Positions 14,635-23,174 of a stretch of DNA of 23,174 bases are shown one piece after another; the first letter of the stretch is position 1, and each line of letters opens with the position of its first letter. The notes under the pieces are model-generated. The model did no database searches and had not been told where the DNA came from. It worked only from the letters and a program-made list of their open reading frames with translations. The DNA is from CAYLGY01 sp964383325. GTDB taxonomy: Bacteria > Pseudomonadota > Alphaproteobacteria > Rhizobiales > Rhizobiaceae. The DNA lies in the NCBI GenBank assembly GCA_964383325.1, contig CAYLGY010000042.1, forward strand, positions 1-23,174, in the 5' to 3' direction. Position numbers and translations under genes: made by a program.

Positions 14635-14663
14635 TTGCGAAAGCGAATGGCATTGTTTATGGA
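14635..14663 (+). promoter_or_regulatory. Candidate lysC promoter
   Basis: TTGCGA (14635-14640) and TATGGA (14658-14663) lie 17 bases apart and match four and three of six consensus bases. Transcription would begin about 50 bases before the lysC ATG. Spacing is ideal but the hexamers are modest. Confidence 0.3.
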
Positions 14664-14704
14664 AACCGCGAATATGACGGTCCTTTCCATGGACATTCTC
14701 GCAG

Positions 14705-14716
14705 GGAAAATTTTCC
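14705..14716 (+). repeat. Perfect palindrome over the lysC ribosome binding region
   Basis: GGAAAATTTTCC is a 12-base perfect palindrome ending three bases before the lysC ATG and overlapping its only purine-rich ribosome binding region (AGGGAAAA). Outside it, a second CCATGG copy upstream (14688-14693) matches CCATGG at the start codon (14718-14723), so a longer hairpin could enclose the start site. A possible operator or translational control element. Confidence 0.4.
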
Positions 14717-14719
14717 GCC

Positions 14720-15973
14720 ATGGCGCGCATCGTGATGAAATTCGGCGGCACCTCGGTCGCCGATGTCGGCCGCATCCGCAATGTTGCGCGACATGTCAAA
14801 CGCGAGGTTGATGCAGGGCGCGAGGTTGCTGTCGTGGTCTCTGCCATGGCTGGCCGGACCAATGAGCTGGTTGCCTGGACGCGGGAGATCTCGCCGCTGC
14901 ACGATGCCCGCGAATATGACACGGTGGTTGCGTCCGGCGAGCAGGTGACATCCGGCCTGCTGGCCCTTGCGCTGCAGGATATCGGCGTCAATGCGCGCTC
15001 CTGGCAGGGATGGCAGATCCCGATCCGCACGGACAATGCCCATGGCGCGGCCCGGATTGTCGACATTGACGGAAGCGAGCTGATCCGCCGGATGGGCGAG
15101 GGCCAGGTGGCGGTGATTTCCGGCTTCCAGGGAATCGGTCCGGACAATCGCATCGCCACGCTCGGTCGCGGCGGGTCCGATACCAGCGCGGTGGCCATAG
15201 CGGCCGCGGTCAAGGCCGATCGCTGTGATGTCTATACAGATGTCGATGGCGTCTACACCACGGACCCGAGAATCGTGCCGACTGCGCGTCGCCTGGCGAA
15301 GATTTCCTTCGAGGAAATGCTGGAAATGGCGTCGCTCGGGGCGAAGGTCCTGCAGGTGCGGTCGGTGGAACTGGCCATGGTGCACGGGGTCCGCACATTC
15401 GTGCGCTCGTCCTTCGAGGATCCCGATGCGCCCGGCATGGCGGACTGGGACAATCCCCCGGGAACCCTTATTTGCGACGAGGATGAAATCGTGGAACAGC
15501 AGGTTGTCTCCGGAATTGCCTATTCCAAGGACGAGGCGCAGATCTCGTTGCGCCGCGTTGCCGACCGTCCGGGCGTCTCGGCCGCCATATTCGGGCCGCT
15601 GGCGGAAGCGCACATCAATGTGGACATGATCGTCCAGAATGTCTCCGAGGACGGGACACAGACGGACCTGACCTTTACCGTCCCGAACAGCGATCTCGAC
15701 AAGGCGCTCAAGGTGCTGGAAAAGATCAAGGACAGCATTGGCATCGACGTCATCCAGTCCGAGGCGGGCCTGGTGAAGGTATCGGTGATCGGCATCGGCA
15801 TGCGCAGCCATGCCGGCGTTGCCGCGACCGCGTTCCGGGCGATGGCCGAGCGGGGCATCAATATCCGGGCCATCACCACGTCGGAGATCAAGATTTCCAT
15901 CCTGATCGATGGCCCCTATGCCGAGCTGGCCGTGCGGACCCTGCATTCGGTCTACGGCCTCGACAGGCAATGA
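14720..15973 (+). CDS. lysC: Aspartate kinase
   Basis: LysC phosphorylates aspartate to begin lysine, threonine, methionine and diaminopimelate synthesis. The 417 residues match the monofunctional class. The kinase domain opens with MKFGGTSVADVGRI, the KFGGTSV motif at 7-13, has ASGEQVTSGLLA at 71-82, and has the GRGGSDTSAVA loop at 149-159. Two ACT modules follow, around 270-340 (ISLRRVADRPGVSAAIF) and 350-417 (VSVIGIGMRSHAGVAATAF). They usually bind lysine and/or threonine for feedback inhibition. The ATG gives the family N-terminus. A 72-base gap separates it from ptsP, so cotranscription is plausible. The palindrome over its ribosome binding site is a possible control point. Confidence 0.97.
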   Translation: MARIVMKFGGTSVADVGRIRNVARHVKREVDAGREVAVVVSAMAGRTNELVAWTREISPLHDAREYDTVVASGEQVTSGLLALALQDIGVNARSWQGWQIPIRTDNAHGAARIVDIDGSELIRRMGEGQVAVISGFQGIGPDNRIATLGRGGSDTSAVAIAAAVKADRCDVYTDVDGVYTTDPRIVPTARRLAKISFEEMLEMASLGAKVLQVRSVELAMVHGVRTFVRSSFEDPDAPGMADWDNPPGTLICDEDEIVEQQVVSGIAYSKDEAQISLRRVADRPGVSAAIFGPLAEAHINVDMIVQNVSEDGTQTDLTFTVPNSDLDKALKVLEKIKDSIGIDVIQSEAGLVKVSVIGIGMRSHAGVAATAFRAMAERGINIRAITTSEIKISILIDGPYAELAVRTLHSVYGLDRQ

Positions 15974-16045
15974 CCGCGCACTGGAAGCCTGCCGTTTCCG
16001 CAAGGCATGTGAGCCGGAGCGCGCTCTTTCCGGAGTGACGACACG

Positions 16046-18313
16046 ATGTCCAACCAGGCTGCTGGCCCGCGCGTTTTGCTGAAGCGATTGCGCGAATTGA
16101 TGGCAGAACCGTTCGAACCGCAGAAGCGGCTCGATACGATCGTGCGCGAGATTGCCAGCAATATGGTTGCCGAAGTCTGCTCGCTCTATGTGCTGCGGGC
16201 CGATTCCGTCCTCGAACTCTATGCCACGGAAGGCCTGAATCCGGGCGCGGTACATCTGGCGCAATTGCGCATCGGGCAGGGGCTGGTCGGCACCATTGCC
16301 GCAAGCGCCCGGCCGCTCAACCTCTCCGACGCGCAGAAGCACCCGGCCTTCGAATACCTGCCGGAGACCGGGGAGGAGATCTACCATTCCTTTCTCGGCG
16401 TGCCGTTATTGCGTGCCGGCCGGAGCCTCGGGGTGCTCGTCGTGCAGAACCGGGCGCGCAAGACCTATAGCGAGGATGAGGTCGAGGCGCTCGAGACGAC
16501 GGCGATGGTGATCGCGGAAATGATTGCCACGGGCGATGTGGCGCGGCTCAACCGTCCGGGCCTGGAACTGGATCTTGCCCGACCGATCTCGATTTCCGGC
16601 AAGCCTTTCGCCGAAGGGGTGGCGCTGGGCCATGTCGTGCTGCACGAACCGCGAATCGTGGTGACCAATCTCTTCGCTGAAGACATCGAGACCGAGATGA
16701 ACCGCCTGAACGAGGCGCTGGGCTCGCTGCGGCTGTCGATCGATGACATGCTCGCGCGCCGCGATGTTGCGGGCGAAGGCGAGCATCGGGCCGTGCTCGA
16801 GGCCTATCGGATGTTCGCTCACGATCATGGATGGGTCCAGCGGCTGGAGGAGGCGATCCGCAACGGCCTTGCCGCCGAAGCTGCCGTCGAGAAGGTGCAG
16901 AGCGATACGCGGGCGCGCATGCTCCATGTCAGCGACCCCTATCTGCGCGAGAGGCTGAACGATTTCGACGATCTGGCCAACCGCCTGCTGCGCCAGCTCA
17001 TGGGCAAGAGCCCGGACGGGGCCCAGTTGCCGCAGGATTCCGTGCTGGTGGCCCGTTCGATGGGAGCTGCCGAGCTCCTGGACTATCCGCGCGAGAAGCT
17101 GCGCGGCCTGGCGCTGGAGGCGGGCGCGATCACCAGCCATGTCGTCATCGTGGCCCGGGCGCTGGGGATTCCCGTGGTCGGCCAGGTGAAAGGGGCGGTC
17201 TCCGTTTCGGAGAATGGCGATCCGGTCATCATTGATGGTGACGACGGCACGATGCATTTGCGGCCGCAGGCAGATGTCCAGGCGGCCTATGTCGAGAAGG
17301 CCCGGTTCCGCGCCCGACGCCAGGCGATGTATCGCGAGCTGCGCGACCGGCCTTCCCGTTCGAAGGACGGCATTCATGTCGAGCTGAACATGAATGCCGG
17401 CCTGACCGTCGACCTGCCGCAGCTTTTCGAATCCGGCGCGGCTGGCATCGGCCTGTTCCGGACCGAATTGCAATTCATGGTCGCGGCGACCTTCCCGCGC
17501 GCCGACACGCAGGAACGCTATTACCGGGAGATCCTCGAAGCCGCCAATGGCCGGCCGGTGACGTTCCGCACGCTCGACATTGGCGGCGACAAGGTGCTTC
17601 CCTATTTCACCGGCAATGCGACGCCCGAGGAGAATCCGGCGCTCGGATGGCGGGCGATCCGGCTGACGCTGGACCGTCCCGGGCTGTTCCGCACCCAGGT
17701 GCGCGCCCTGTTGCGCGCGGCGGGCGGGCAGGAATTGCGGCTGATGCTGCCCATGGTCACCCAGATCTCCGAGATCGCCAAGGCGCGCGAGCTCATACAC
17801 CGCGAGGTGCAGCATCTGTCGAAATTTGCCTATCTGCTGCCGACCGGCCTGAAGCTCGGTGCGATGGTCGAAGTGCCGGCATTGCTCTGGCAGCTGGACG
17901 AATTGATGCGGGCGGTGGATTTCGTTTCGGTGGGTTCGAACGATCTGTTGCAATTCGTTACCGCCTGCGACCGTGGCAATCCGCAGGTTGCCAACCGGTT
18001 CGATCCGCTTTCGCCGCCCTTCCTCGCCATGCTCAAGCAGATCGCCGATGCCGGCGCCGCAGTGCATACGCCTGTCACCTTGTGCGGCGAAATGGCCGGT
18101 CAGCCATTGACGGCGATGGCGCTCATCGGCATTGGATATCGATCCATCTCGATGGCGCCGGCTTCGATCGGGCCGGTCAAGGCCATGCTGGCCGCAACAC
18201 CGGTGGGCGAGCTTACCGGCCTGTTGCAGAGGATACTCCGCAAGCGTGATTCGCGCCAGGACGTGCGGGCCATGCTGACCGATTTCGCAGAACAGAGAGG
18301 CATCCCGGTCTGA
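16046..18313 (+). CDS. ptsP: Phosphoenolpyruvate-protein phosphotransferase PtsP (enzyme I-Ntr)
   Basis: EI-Ntr takes phosphate from PEP to start the nitrogen-related PTS cascade (EI-Ntr to NPr to EIIA-Ntr), a regulatory route and not a sugar transporter. The 755 residues hold an N-terminal GAF domain (about 20-160, with SLYVLRADSVLELYATEGL and HSFLGVPLLRAGRSLGVLVVQ). Next is the EI N-terminal region (about 180-310), then the phosphohistidine domain with His365 in GAITSHVVIVARALGIPVVGQ (360-380). The PEP-binding barrel follows, with GLFRTELQFM (469-478), FVSVGSNDLLQF (626-637) and Cys680 in LCGEMAG. In many bacteria the GAF domain senses glutamine. A GGAG lies ten bases before the ATG. Its stop and the prfA start overlap as TGATG. 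Confidence 0.96.
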   Translation: MSNQAAGPRVLLKRLRELMAEPFEPQKRLDTIVREIASNMVAEVCSLYVLRADSVLELYATEGLNPGAVHLAQLRIGQGLVGTIAASARPLNLSDAQKHPAFEYLPETGEEIYHSFLGVPLLRAGRSLGVLVVQNRARKTYSEDEVEALETTAMVIAEMIATGDVARLNRPGLELDLARPISISGKPFAEGVALGHVVLHEPRIVVTNLFAEDIETEMNRLNEALGSLRLSIDDMLARRDVAGEGEHRAVLEAYRMFAHDHGWVQRLEEAIRNGLAAEAAVEKVQSDTRARMLHVSDPYLRERLNDFDDLANRLLRQLMGKSPDGAQLPQDSVLVARSMGAAELLDYPREKLRGLALEAGAITSHVVIVARALGIPVVGQVKGAVSVSENGDPVIIDGDDGTMHLRPQADVQAAYVEKARFRARRQAMYRELRDRPSRSKDGIHVELNMNAGLTVDLPQLFESGAAGIGLFRTELQFMVAATFPRADTQERYYREILEAANGRPVTFRTLDIGGDKVLPYFTGNATPEENPALGWRAIRLTLDRPGLFRTQVRALLRAAGGQELRLMLPMVTQISEIAKARELIHREVQHLSKFAYLLPTGLKLGAMVEVPALLWQLDELMRAVDFVSVGSNDLLQFVTACDRGNPQVANRFDPLSPPFLAMLKQIADAGAAVHTPVTLCGEMAGQPLTAMALIGIGYRSISMAPASIGPVKAMLAATPVGELTGLLQRILRKRDSRQDVRAMLTDFAEQRGIPV

Positions 18314-19389
18314 TGACGAATGTGCCGCAGGAACGGCTCGACCAGGTTCTCAAGCGCTTCGAGCTGATCGAGGCGCAGATGTCGGCGGGGCCGGATGCCA
18401 GCACCTATGTCAAGCTTGCGTCCGAATATGCCGAACTGGAGGAACCGGCACGCAAGATCCGCGAGCTCAAGGCCGCGATCGCCGAGCGTGACGATCTTGC
18501 CGCGCTCGCCGGGGATTCCGGCAATGATGCCGAGATGCGTGCGCTCGCGCAGGCGGAACTGGCCGAGGTCGAGGAGCGGCTGGAGCGGCTCCAGGGCGAA
18601 TTGCAGATCCTGATGCTGCCGCGCGATGCCGCCGACAGCCGCAATGCGATCCTCGAGATCCGCGCCGGAACGGGCGGAGACGAGGCGGCCCTGTTTGCCG
18701 GCGATCTGTTCCGCATGTACGAACGCTATGCCGCCGCCCGGGGCTGGAAAATCGAGCTGATGTCGGCGAGCGAAGGCGATGTTGGCGGCTACAAGGAGAT
18801 CATCGCATCCGTGTCCGGCCCCGGCGTGTTTGCGCGGCTGAAATTCGAATCGGGCGTGCATCGCGTCCAGCGCGTTCCCGAAACGGAAGGCAGCGGGCGG
18901 ATTCATACCTCGGCGGCGACGGTCGCCGTTCTGCCCGAGGCGGAGGAGGTGGATGTCGAAATTCGCCCCGAAGACATCCGCATCGACACGATGCGCGCGT
19001 CAGGTGCGGGCGGCCAGCATGTCAATACGACCGATTCGGCGGTCCGGATCACCCATGTTCCCACCGGCATCGTCGTCGTCCAGGCCGAGAAATCCCAGCA
19101 TCAGAACCGCGCTCGGGCGATGCAGATCCTCCGGGCCCGGCTCTACGATGCAGAACGTTCGCGCGCTGCCGAGGAACGCTCGGAAGCACGACGGTTGCAG
19201 GTCGGATCCGGCGACCGTTCCGAGCGGATTCGCACCTATAATTTCCCCCAGGGAAGGGTGACCGATCACCGCATCGGCCTGACGCTGTACAAGCTCGACC
19301 GGATCATGGAGGGCGAGCTGGACGAGCTGATCGATGCGCTGACCGCCGATCATCAATCGGCTCTCCTCGCCAGTAGCGGCAATGGTTGA
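18313..19389 (+). CDS. prfA: Peptide chain release factor 1
   Basis: RF1 recognises UAA and UAG stop codons and triggers peptide release. The 358 residues are standard. The codon-recognition tripeptide PxT appears as Pro189-Glu-Thr in RVPETEGSGRIHTSA, and the catalytic GGQ is at 233-235 in SGAGGQHVNTTDSAVR. The N-terminal coiled-coil region (about 30-105) is rich in Glu, Ala and Arg. The ATG overlaps the ptsP stop by one base, and the end overlaps prmC by eight bases, so the three genes form one translationally coupled unit. RF2 would be encoded elsewhere; the PxT motif distinguishes this gene from RF2 with its SPF. Confidence 0.98.
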   Translation: MTNVPQERLDQVLKRFELIEAQMSAGPDASTYVKLASEYAELEEPARKIRELKAAIAERDDLAALAGDSGNDAEMRALAQAELAEVEERLERLQGELQILMLPRDAADSRNAILEIRAGTGGDEAALFAGDLFRMYERYAAARGWKIELMSASEGDVGGYKEIIASVSGPGVFARLKFESGVHRVQRVPETEGSGRIHTSAATVAVLPEAEEVDVEIRPEDIRIDTMRASGAGGQHVNTTDSAVRITHVPTGIVVVQAEKSQHQNRARAMQILRARLYDAERSRAAEERSEARRLQVGSGDRSERIRTYNFPQGRVTDHRIGLTLYKLDRIMEGELDELIDALTADHQSALLASSGNG

Positions 19390-20260
19390 GGTCCTGCCGG
19401 CGCAGACCCTTGGCGCCCTTCAGGATTCGGCGCGCAAGGCGCTTGCGGACGCCGGCATCGAATCGGCGGCGCTCGATGCGCGCATGCTGGTCCAGGAAGC
19501 GACAGGCTGCTCGCATGCCGATCTGCTGATTCGGCGCCAGGCAGCCGTGACACCGGAAGCGGCGGCGCGTCTCGCGGACTGGATCGCGCGCCGCGCCAGG
19601 GGCGAGCCGGTGTTCCGCATTCTGGGCTGGCGCGAATTTCGCGGGCTGCGGCTGCGGCTTTCCCCCGGCGTCCTCGAACCGCGGCCGGACACGGAAACCT
19701 TGGTGGAGCACGCATTGCCCTTCCTGCGGGATGCGGCAGCGAGGTCGGCGGGGGCAGCGCGGGTGCTGGACCTTGGCTGCGGGTCGGGAGCGATCGCACT
19801 CGCCTTGCTTTCCGAGGAACCGGGCGCTGTGGCCGTTGGCGTCGACATCAGCGTCGATGCCCTTGCGACGGCTCGCCGCAATGCAGCAGAGAATGGGCTT
19901 GCGGCCCGATTCGAGGCGAGGCAGTCGCGCTGGTACGAGGCCGTGGAAGGCCGGTTCGATCTCATCCTTTCCAATCCGCCCTATATTGCGACGCGGGAGA
20001 TCGATTCGCTGGCGCCGGAAGTGCGTCTGCACGATCCGCTGGCGGCGCTCGATGGCGGCCCGGACGGGCTCGATGCCTACCGGGAAATTTCCGCGCGCGC
20101 CCTTGAATTCCTGGCAGCCAATGGCCACTTCCTTGTGGAGATTGGCGCCGGGCAGGCAGAAGCCGTGAGACAGATCTTCGCCGCGAGCGGCCTCGAATTG
20201 CTGTCCGTGCGGCACGATCTTGCAGGAATCGAGCGAAGCCTTGCCTTCCGGCCTGCGTAA
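19382..20260 (+). CDS. prmC: Release factor glutamine methyltransferase PrmC
   Basis: PrmC methylates the glutamine of the GGQ motif in release factors, which increases termination efficiency. The 292 residues include the N-terminal helical domain (about 1-85, with SAALDARMLVQEATG), PVFRILGWREFRGLRL (76-91), SAM motif I LDLGCGSGAIAL (129-140) and the substrate-binding NPPY at 198-201 in ILSNPPYIATREI. The end matches family patterns (DLAGIERSLAFRPA). The ATG lies eight bases inside the end of prfA, the gene for its substrate, and no other start preserves the N-terminal domain. Downstream is a 318-base gap, so this is probably the end of the operon. Confidence 0.97.
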   Translation: MVEVLPAQTLGALQDSARKALADAGIESAALDARMLVQEATGCSHADLLIRRQAAVTPEAAARLADWIARRARGEPVFRILGWREFRGLRLRLSPGVLEPRPDTETLVEHALPFLRDAAARSAGAARVLDLGCGSGAIALALLSEEPGAVAVGVDISVDALATARRNAAENGLAARFEARQSRWYEAVEGRFDLILSNPPYIATREIDSLAPEVRLHDPLAALDGGPDGLDAYREISARALEFLAANGHFLVEIGAGQAEAVRQIFAASGLELLSVRHDLAGIERSLAFRPA

Positions 20261-20578
20261 ATCGATCTGCGCAGGTGCAAAAATTGCTTGGCAAGCCGCT
20301 TTGCAGACGCTAAGTTCATCTCACCGGACAGGACGGAATGAGCAGTGCGGTAATCGTCTCGGTTCACGCTGTTGCACTCGGCTCCCTGGATGGAGCCAAC
20401 GCTCGCAATCCGAACGGTATTTCCTTGTAGGGCAGAAGCAACCGGAAACAGGAAAAGAATTTGTGACGGCGGTACTGTACAGCCGATCACGTTCCAAATG
20501 CGAATCAAGCGGACAGTGCCGGCTTGTCGGTTGTCTGGGGTTGTTCGCATTGTCATGAACTCCAGCTAAGAGTGTCGA
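20261..20578. other. 318-base non-coding gap, probably promoter and long leader of the DUF4167 gene
   Basis: I find no convincing gene here; short frames on either strand disagree and resemble no family. The base composition is less GC-rich than the flanking genes. Structures seen: the dyad GCTTGGCAAGC (20286-20296) over the -35 of a promoter candidate, a hairpin GGCTCC-CTGGAT-GGAGCC (20380-20397), and a second dyad around GGTACTGTACA (about 20467-20485) flanked by CGGC and GCCG. With the promoter at 20288-20316, the leader would be about 255 bases. A small RNA or a structured 5' untranslated region is plausible. Confidence 0.5.
20288..20316 (+). promoter_or_regulatory. Candidate promoter for the DUF4167 gene
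   Basis: TTGGCA (20288-20293) and TAAGTT (20311-20316) are 17 bases apart; the -35 matches five of six bases and the -10 three. The -35 overlaps the odd palindrome GCTTGGCAAGC (20286-20296), which could be a regulator site. By-eye call only. Confidence 0.4.
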
Positions 20579-21172
20579 ATGAGGCCGAATCAGCAGAACA
20601 GGCGCATGCGGGGCAGGGGAAACCGTAAGGGTCCCAATCCGTTGACGAGGAGCTATGAGAGTAATGGTCCGGACGTGAAGATCCGGGGCTCGGCGCAGCA
20701 GATCGCGGAAAAATATACCACCCTGGCGCGGGATGCGCAGGCCTCTGGCGATCGGGTCATGGCCGAAAACTATCTGCAGCATGCCGAGCACTACAATCGC
20801 ATCATTGCGGCGGCGCAGGCCCAGCTCCAGATTCCCGTGCAGCGCGACTATCGCGACGAGCTGGATGAGGACGAGGAACAGGATGCGGTTCCTGTCGGGG
20901 GCGGCGAGCGTTCGGGAAATGAGCGGAAGCCGGTGGATGGCGCCGGGCCGCAGCCGGTCATCGAAGGCAATCCGGCGGAAGTGATTCTCGATGAGGGCGT
21001 GCCTGTGGCGGTCCCGGCCGAGCCGGAAACCAAGCCCGAAAAGAGTGAAGCCCCGAAGACCACGCGACGCGTACGTCGCCCGCGCAAGGCGGCGAAGCCT
21101 TCCGAAGAGGGCGAGGAGTCAGGCGCCGCCGCCCCGGAACAGGATCCGGAACTGGCCGCTACGGGCAGCTGA
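20579..21172 (+). CDS. DUF4167 domain-containing protein
   Basis: The 197-residue protein has a highly basic start rich in Arg, Asn and Gln (MRPNQQNRRMRGRGNRKGPN), then the DUF4167 core: NPLTRSYESNGPDVKIRGSA (about 20-39) and QIAEKYTTLARDAQASGDRVMAENYLQHAEHYNRIIAAA (41-79). The rest is disordered: an acidic stretch (91-101), a Pro/Glu-rich middle and a basic patch TTRRVRRPRKAAK before an acidic end. The family is characteristic of alphaproteobacteria and its function is not established as far as I know. The RNR-like N-terminus suggests nucleic-acid binding, an inference only. A weak AAGAG lies about eight bases before the ATG. A long leader precedes it, and clpB follows after 239 bases that include a heat-shock promoter. 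Confidence 0.92.
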   Translation: MRPNQQNRRMRGRGNRKGPNPLTRSYESNGPDVKIRGSAQQIAEKYTTLARDAQASGDRVMAENYLQHAEHYNRIIAAAQAQLQIPVQRDYRDELDEDEEQDAVPVGGGERSGNERKPVDGAGPQPVIEGNPAEVILDEGVPVAVPAEPETKPEKSEAPKTTRRVRRPRKAAKPSEEGEESGAAAPEQDPELAATGS

Positions 21173-21257
21173 TCCGCGCATCGCGCAACCCTTGAAAGCA
21201 CGGGCAGCGGCCGGGCTCGAAACGGGCCCCGTCGATCCGGTATTTGATCTTGCCCGG

Positions 21258-21286
21258 CTTGCGCCGTGGCAGGCTGTTTCCCATAT
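21258..21286 (+). promoter_or_regulatory. Probable RpoH (sigma-32) heat-shock promoter of clpB
   Basis: CTTG at 21258-21261 is followed after 18 bases by CCCATAT (21280-21286). Written the E. coli way this is CTTGCGC-N14-TCCCATAT against CTTGAAA-N11-16-CCCCATNT: the -10 matches all but the first base and the -35 keeps the core CTTG that alphaproteobacterial RpoH sites conserve. Transcription would start near 21293, giving a leader of about 119 bases before clpB. ClpB genes are commonly RpoH-dependent, which supports the call. Confidence 0.6.
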
Positions 21287-21411
21287 CATGGCCATAGCTG
21301 GACCTGCTTTGGCGCCCTTCGGCAAGTTCCGGAGAGCGTCCGCGTAAAAGGGGTCCGTCACCATGAAGCGTGCCGGTGCCGTGAACGGGCCGGTTACGAG
21401 CGGAGACAGAG

Positions 21412-23174
<1,763 letters not shown>

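Noticed and set aside
15437..15973. Internal start in lysC giving a separate regulatory subunit (Met240), as in Bacillus-type aspartate kinases
   Set aside because: An in-frame Met exists near the right place but I see no ribosome binding site before it; not supported by the sequence.
14657..16387. 576-codon minus-strand frame over lysC and the start of ptsP
   Set aside because: Antisense to clearly recognisable LysC and PtsP sequence; no domain recognised.
16406..18067. 553-codon minus-strand frame over ptsP
   Set aside because: Shadow of PtsP, with the same atypical His/Arg/Gln-rich composition as the other antisense frames.
21191..21197. Perfect sigma-32 -35 sequence CTTGAAA downstream of the DUF4167 gene
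   Set aside because: The nearest CCCC-type -10 (21227-21230) is 29 bases away, far outside the allowed spacing. The CTTG/CCCATAT pair at 21258-21286 fits better.

Overview
The window is about 23 kb of GC-rich, densely coding bacterial chromosome. Gene content and order (ftsH-glmM; serC-serA; purA; a grxC/nitrilase/DUF1178 cluster; ubiG divergent from lysC-ptsP-prfA-prmC-DUF4167-clpB) point to an alphaproteobacterium, most likely of the order Hyphomicrobiales (Rhizobiales). DUF4167, the Methanosarcina-type SerC, EI-Ntr beside lysC and prfA, and a CtrA-type DNA site all fit. The species cannot be named from the sequence alone. I see no mobile element, prophage, tRNA, rRNA, CRISPR array or sign of recent transfer.

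Layout. 1-3.3 kb: the 3' end of ftsH (membrane protease), glmM (amino-sugar synthesis for the cell wall) and a small outer-membrane beta-barrel gene behind a CtrA-like box. 3.3-6.2 kb: a serC-serA serine operon with a structured leader that places the serC ribosome binding site in a hairpin. 6.2-8.6 kb: an EamA-type transporter on the minus strand, divergent from purA. 8.6-11.3 kb: a 347-base non-coding gap, a single-pass membrane protein of unknown function, and a convergent NDUFAF5/BioC-like methyltransferase-fold gene. 11.4-13.8 kb: comF, then three translationally coupled genes (glutaredoxin 3, a nitrilase-family amidase, DUF1178). 13.75-20.3 kb: ubiG on the minus strand, whose 3' end overlaps DUF1178, then lysC and a tightly overlapped ptsP-prfA-prmC run. 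20.3-23.2 kb: a 318-base non-coding leader, DUF4167, a probable RpoH (sigma-32) promoter and the first 587 codons of clpB.

How the genes fit together. Most are housekeeping. PrmC methylates the GGQ glutamine of the release factor encoded by the gene it overlaps. Glutaredoxin uses glutathione, and its coupled nitrilase-family neighbour may repair deaminated glutathione. SerC and SerA catalyse consecutive steps of serine synthesis. FtsH and ClpB, at opposite ends, are quality-control AAA+ machines. The parts most worth a second look are regulatory DNA (CtrA box, serC leader, RpoH promoter, the long DUF4167 leader, the lysC start palindrome) and two poorly characterised proteins (8951-10390 and 10419-11297). 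I found no clearly novel multi-gene system.
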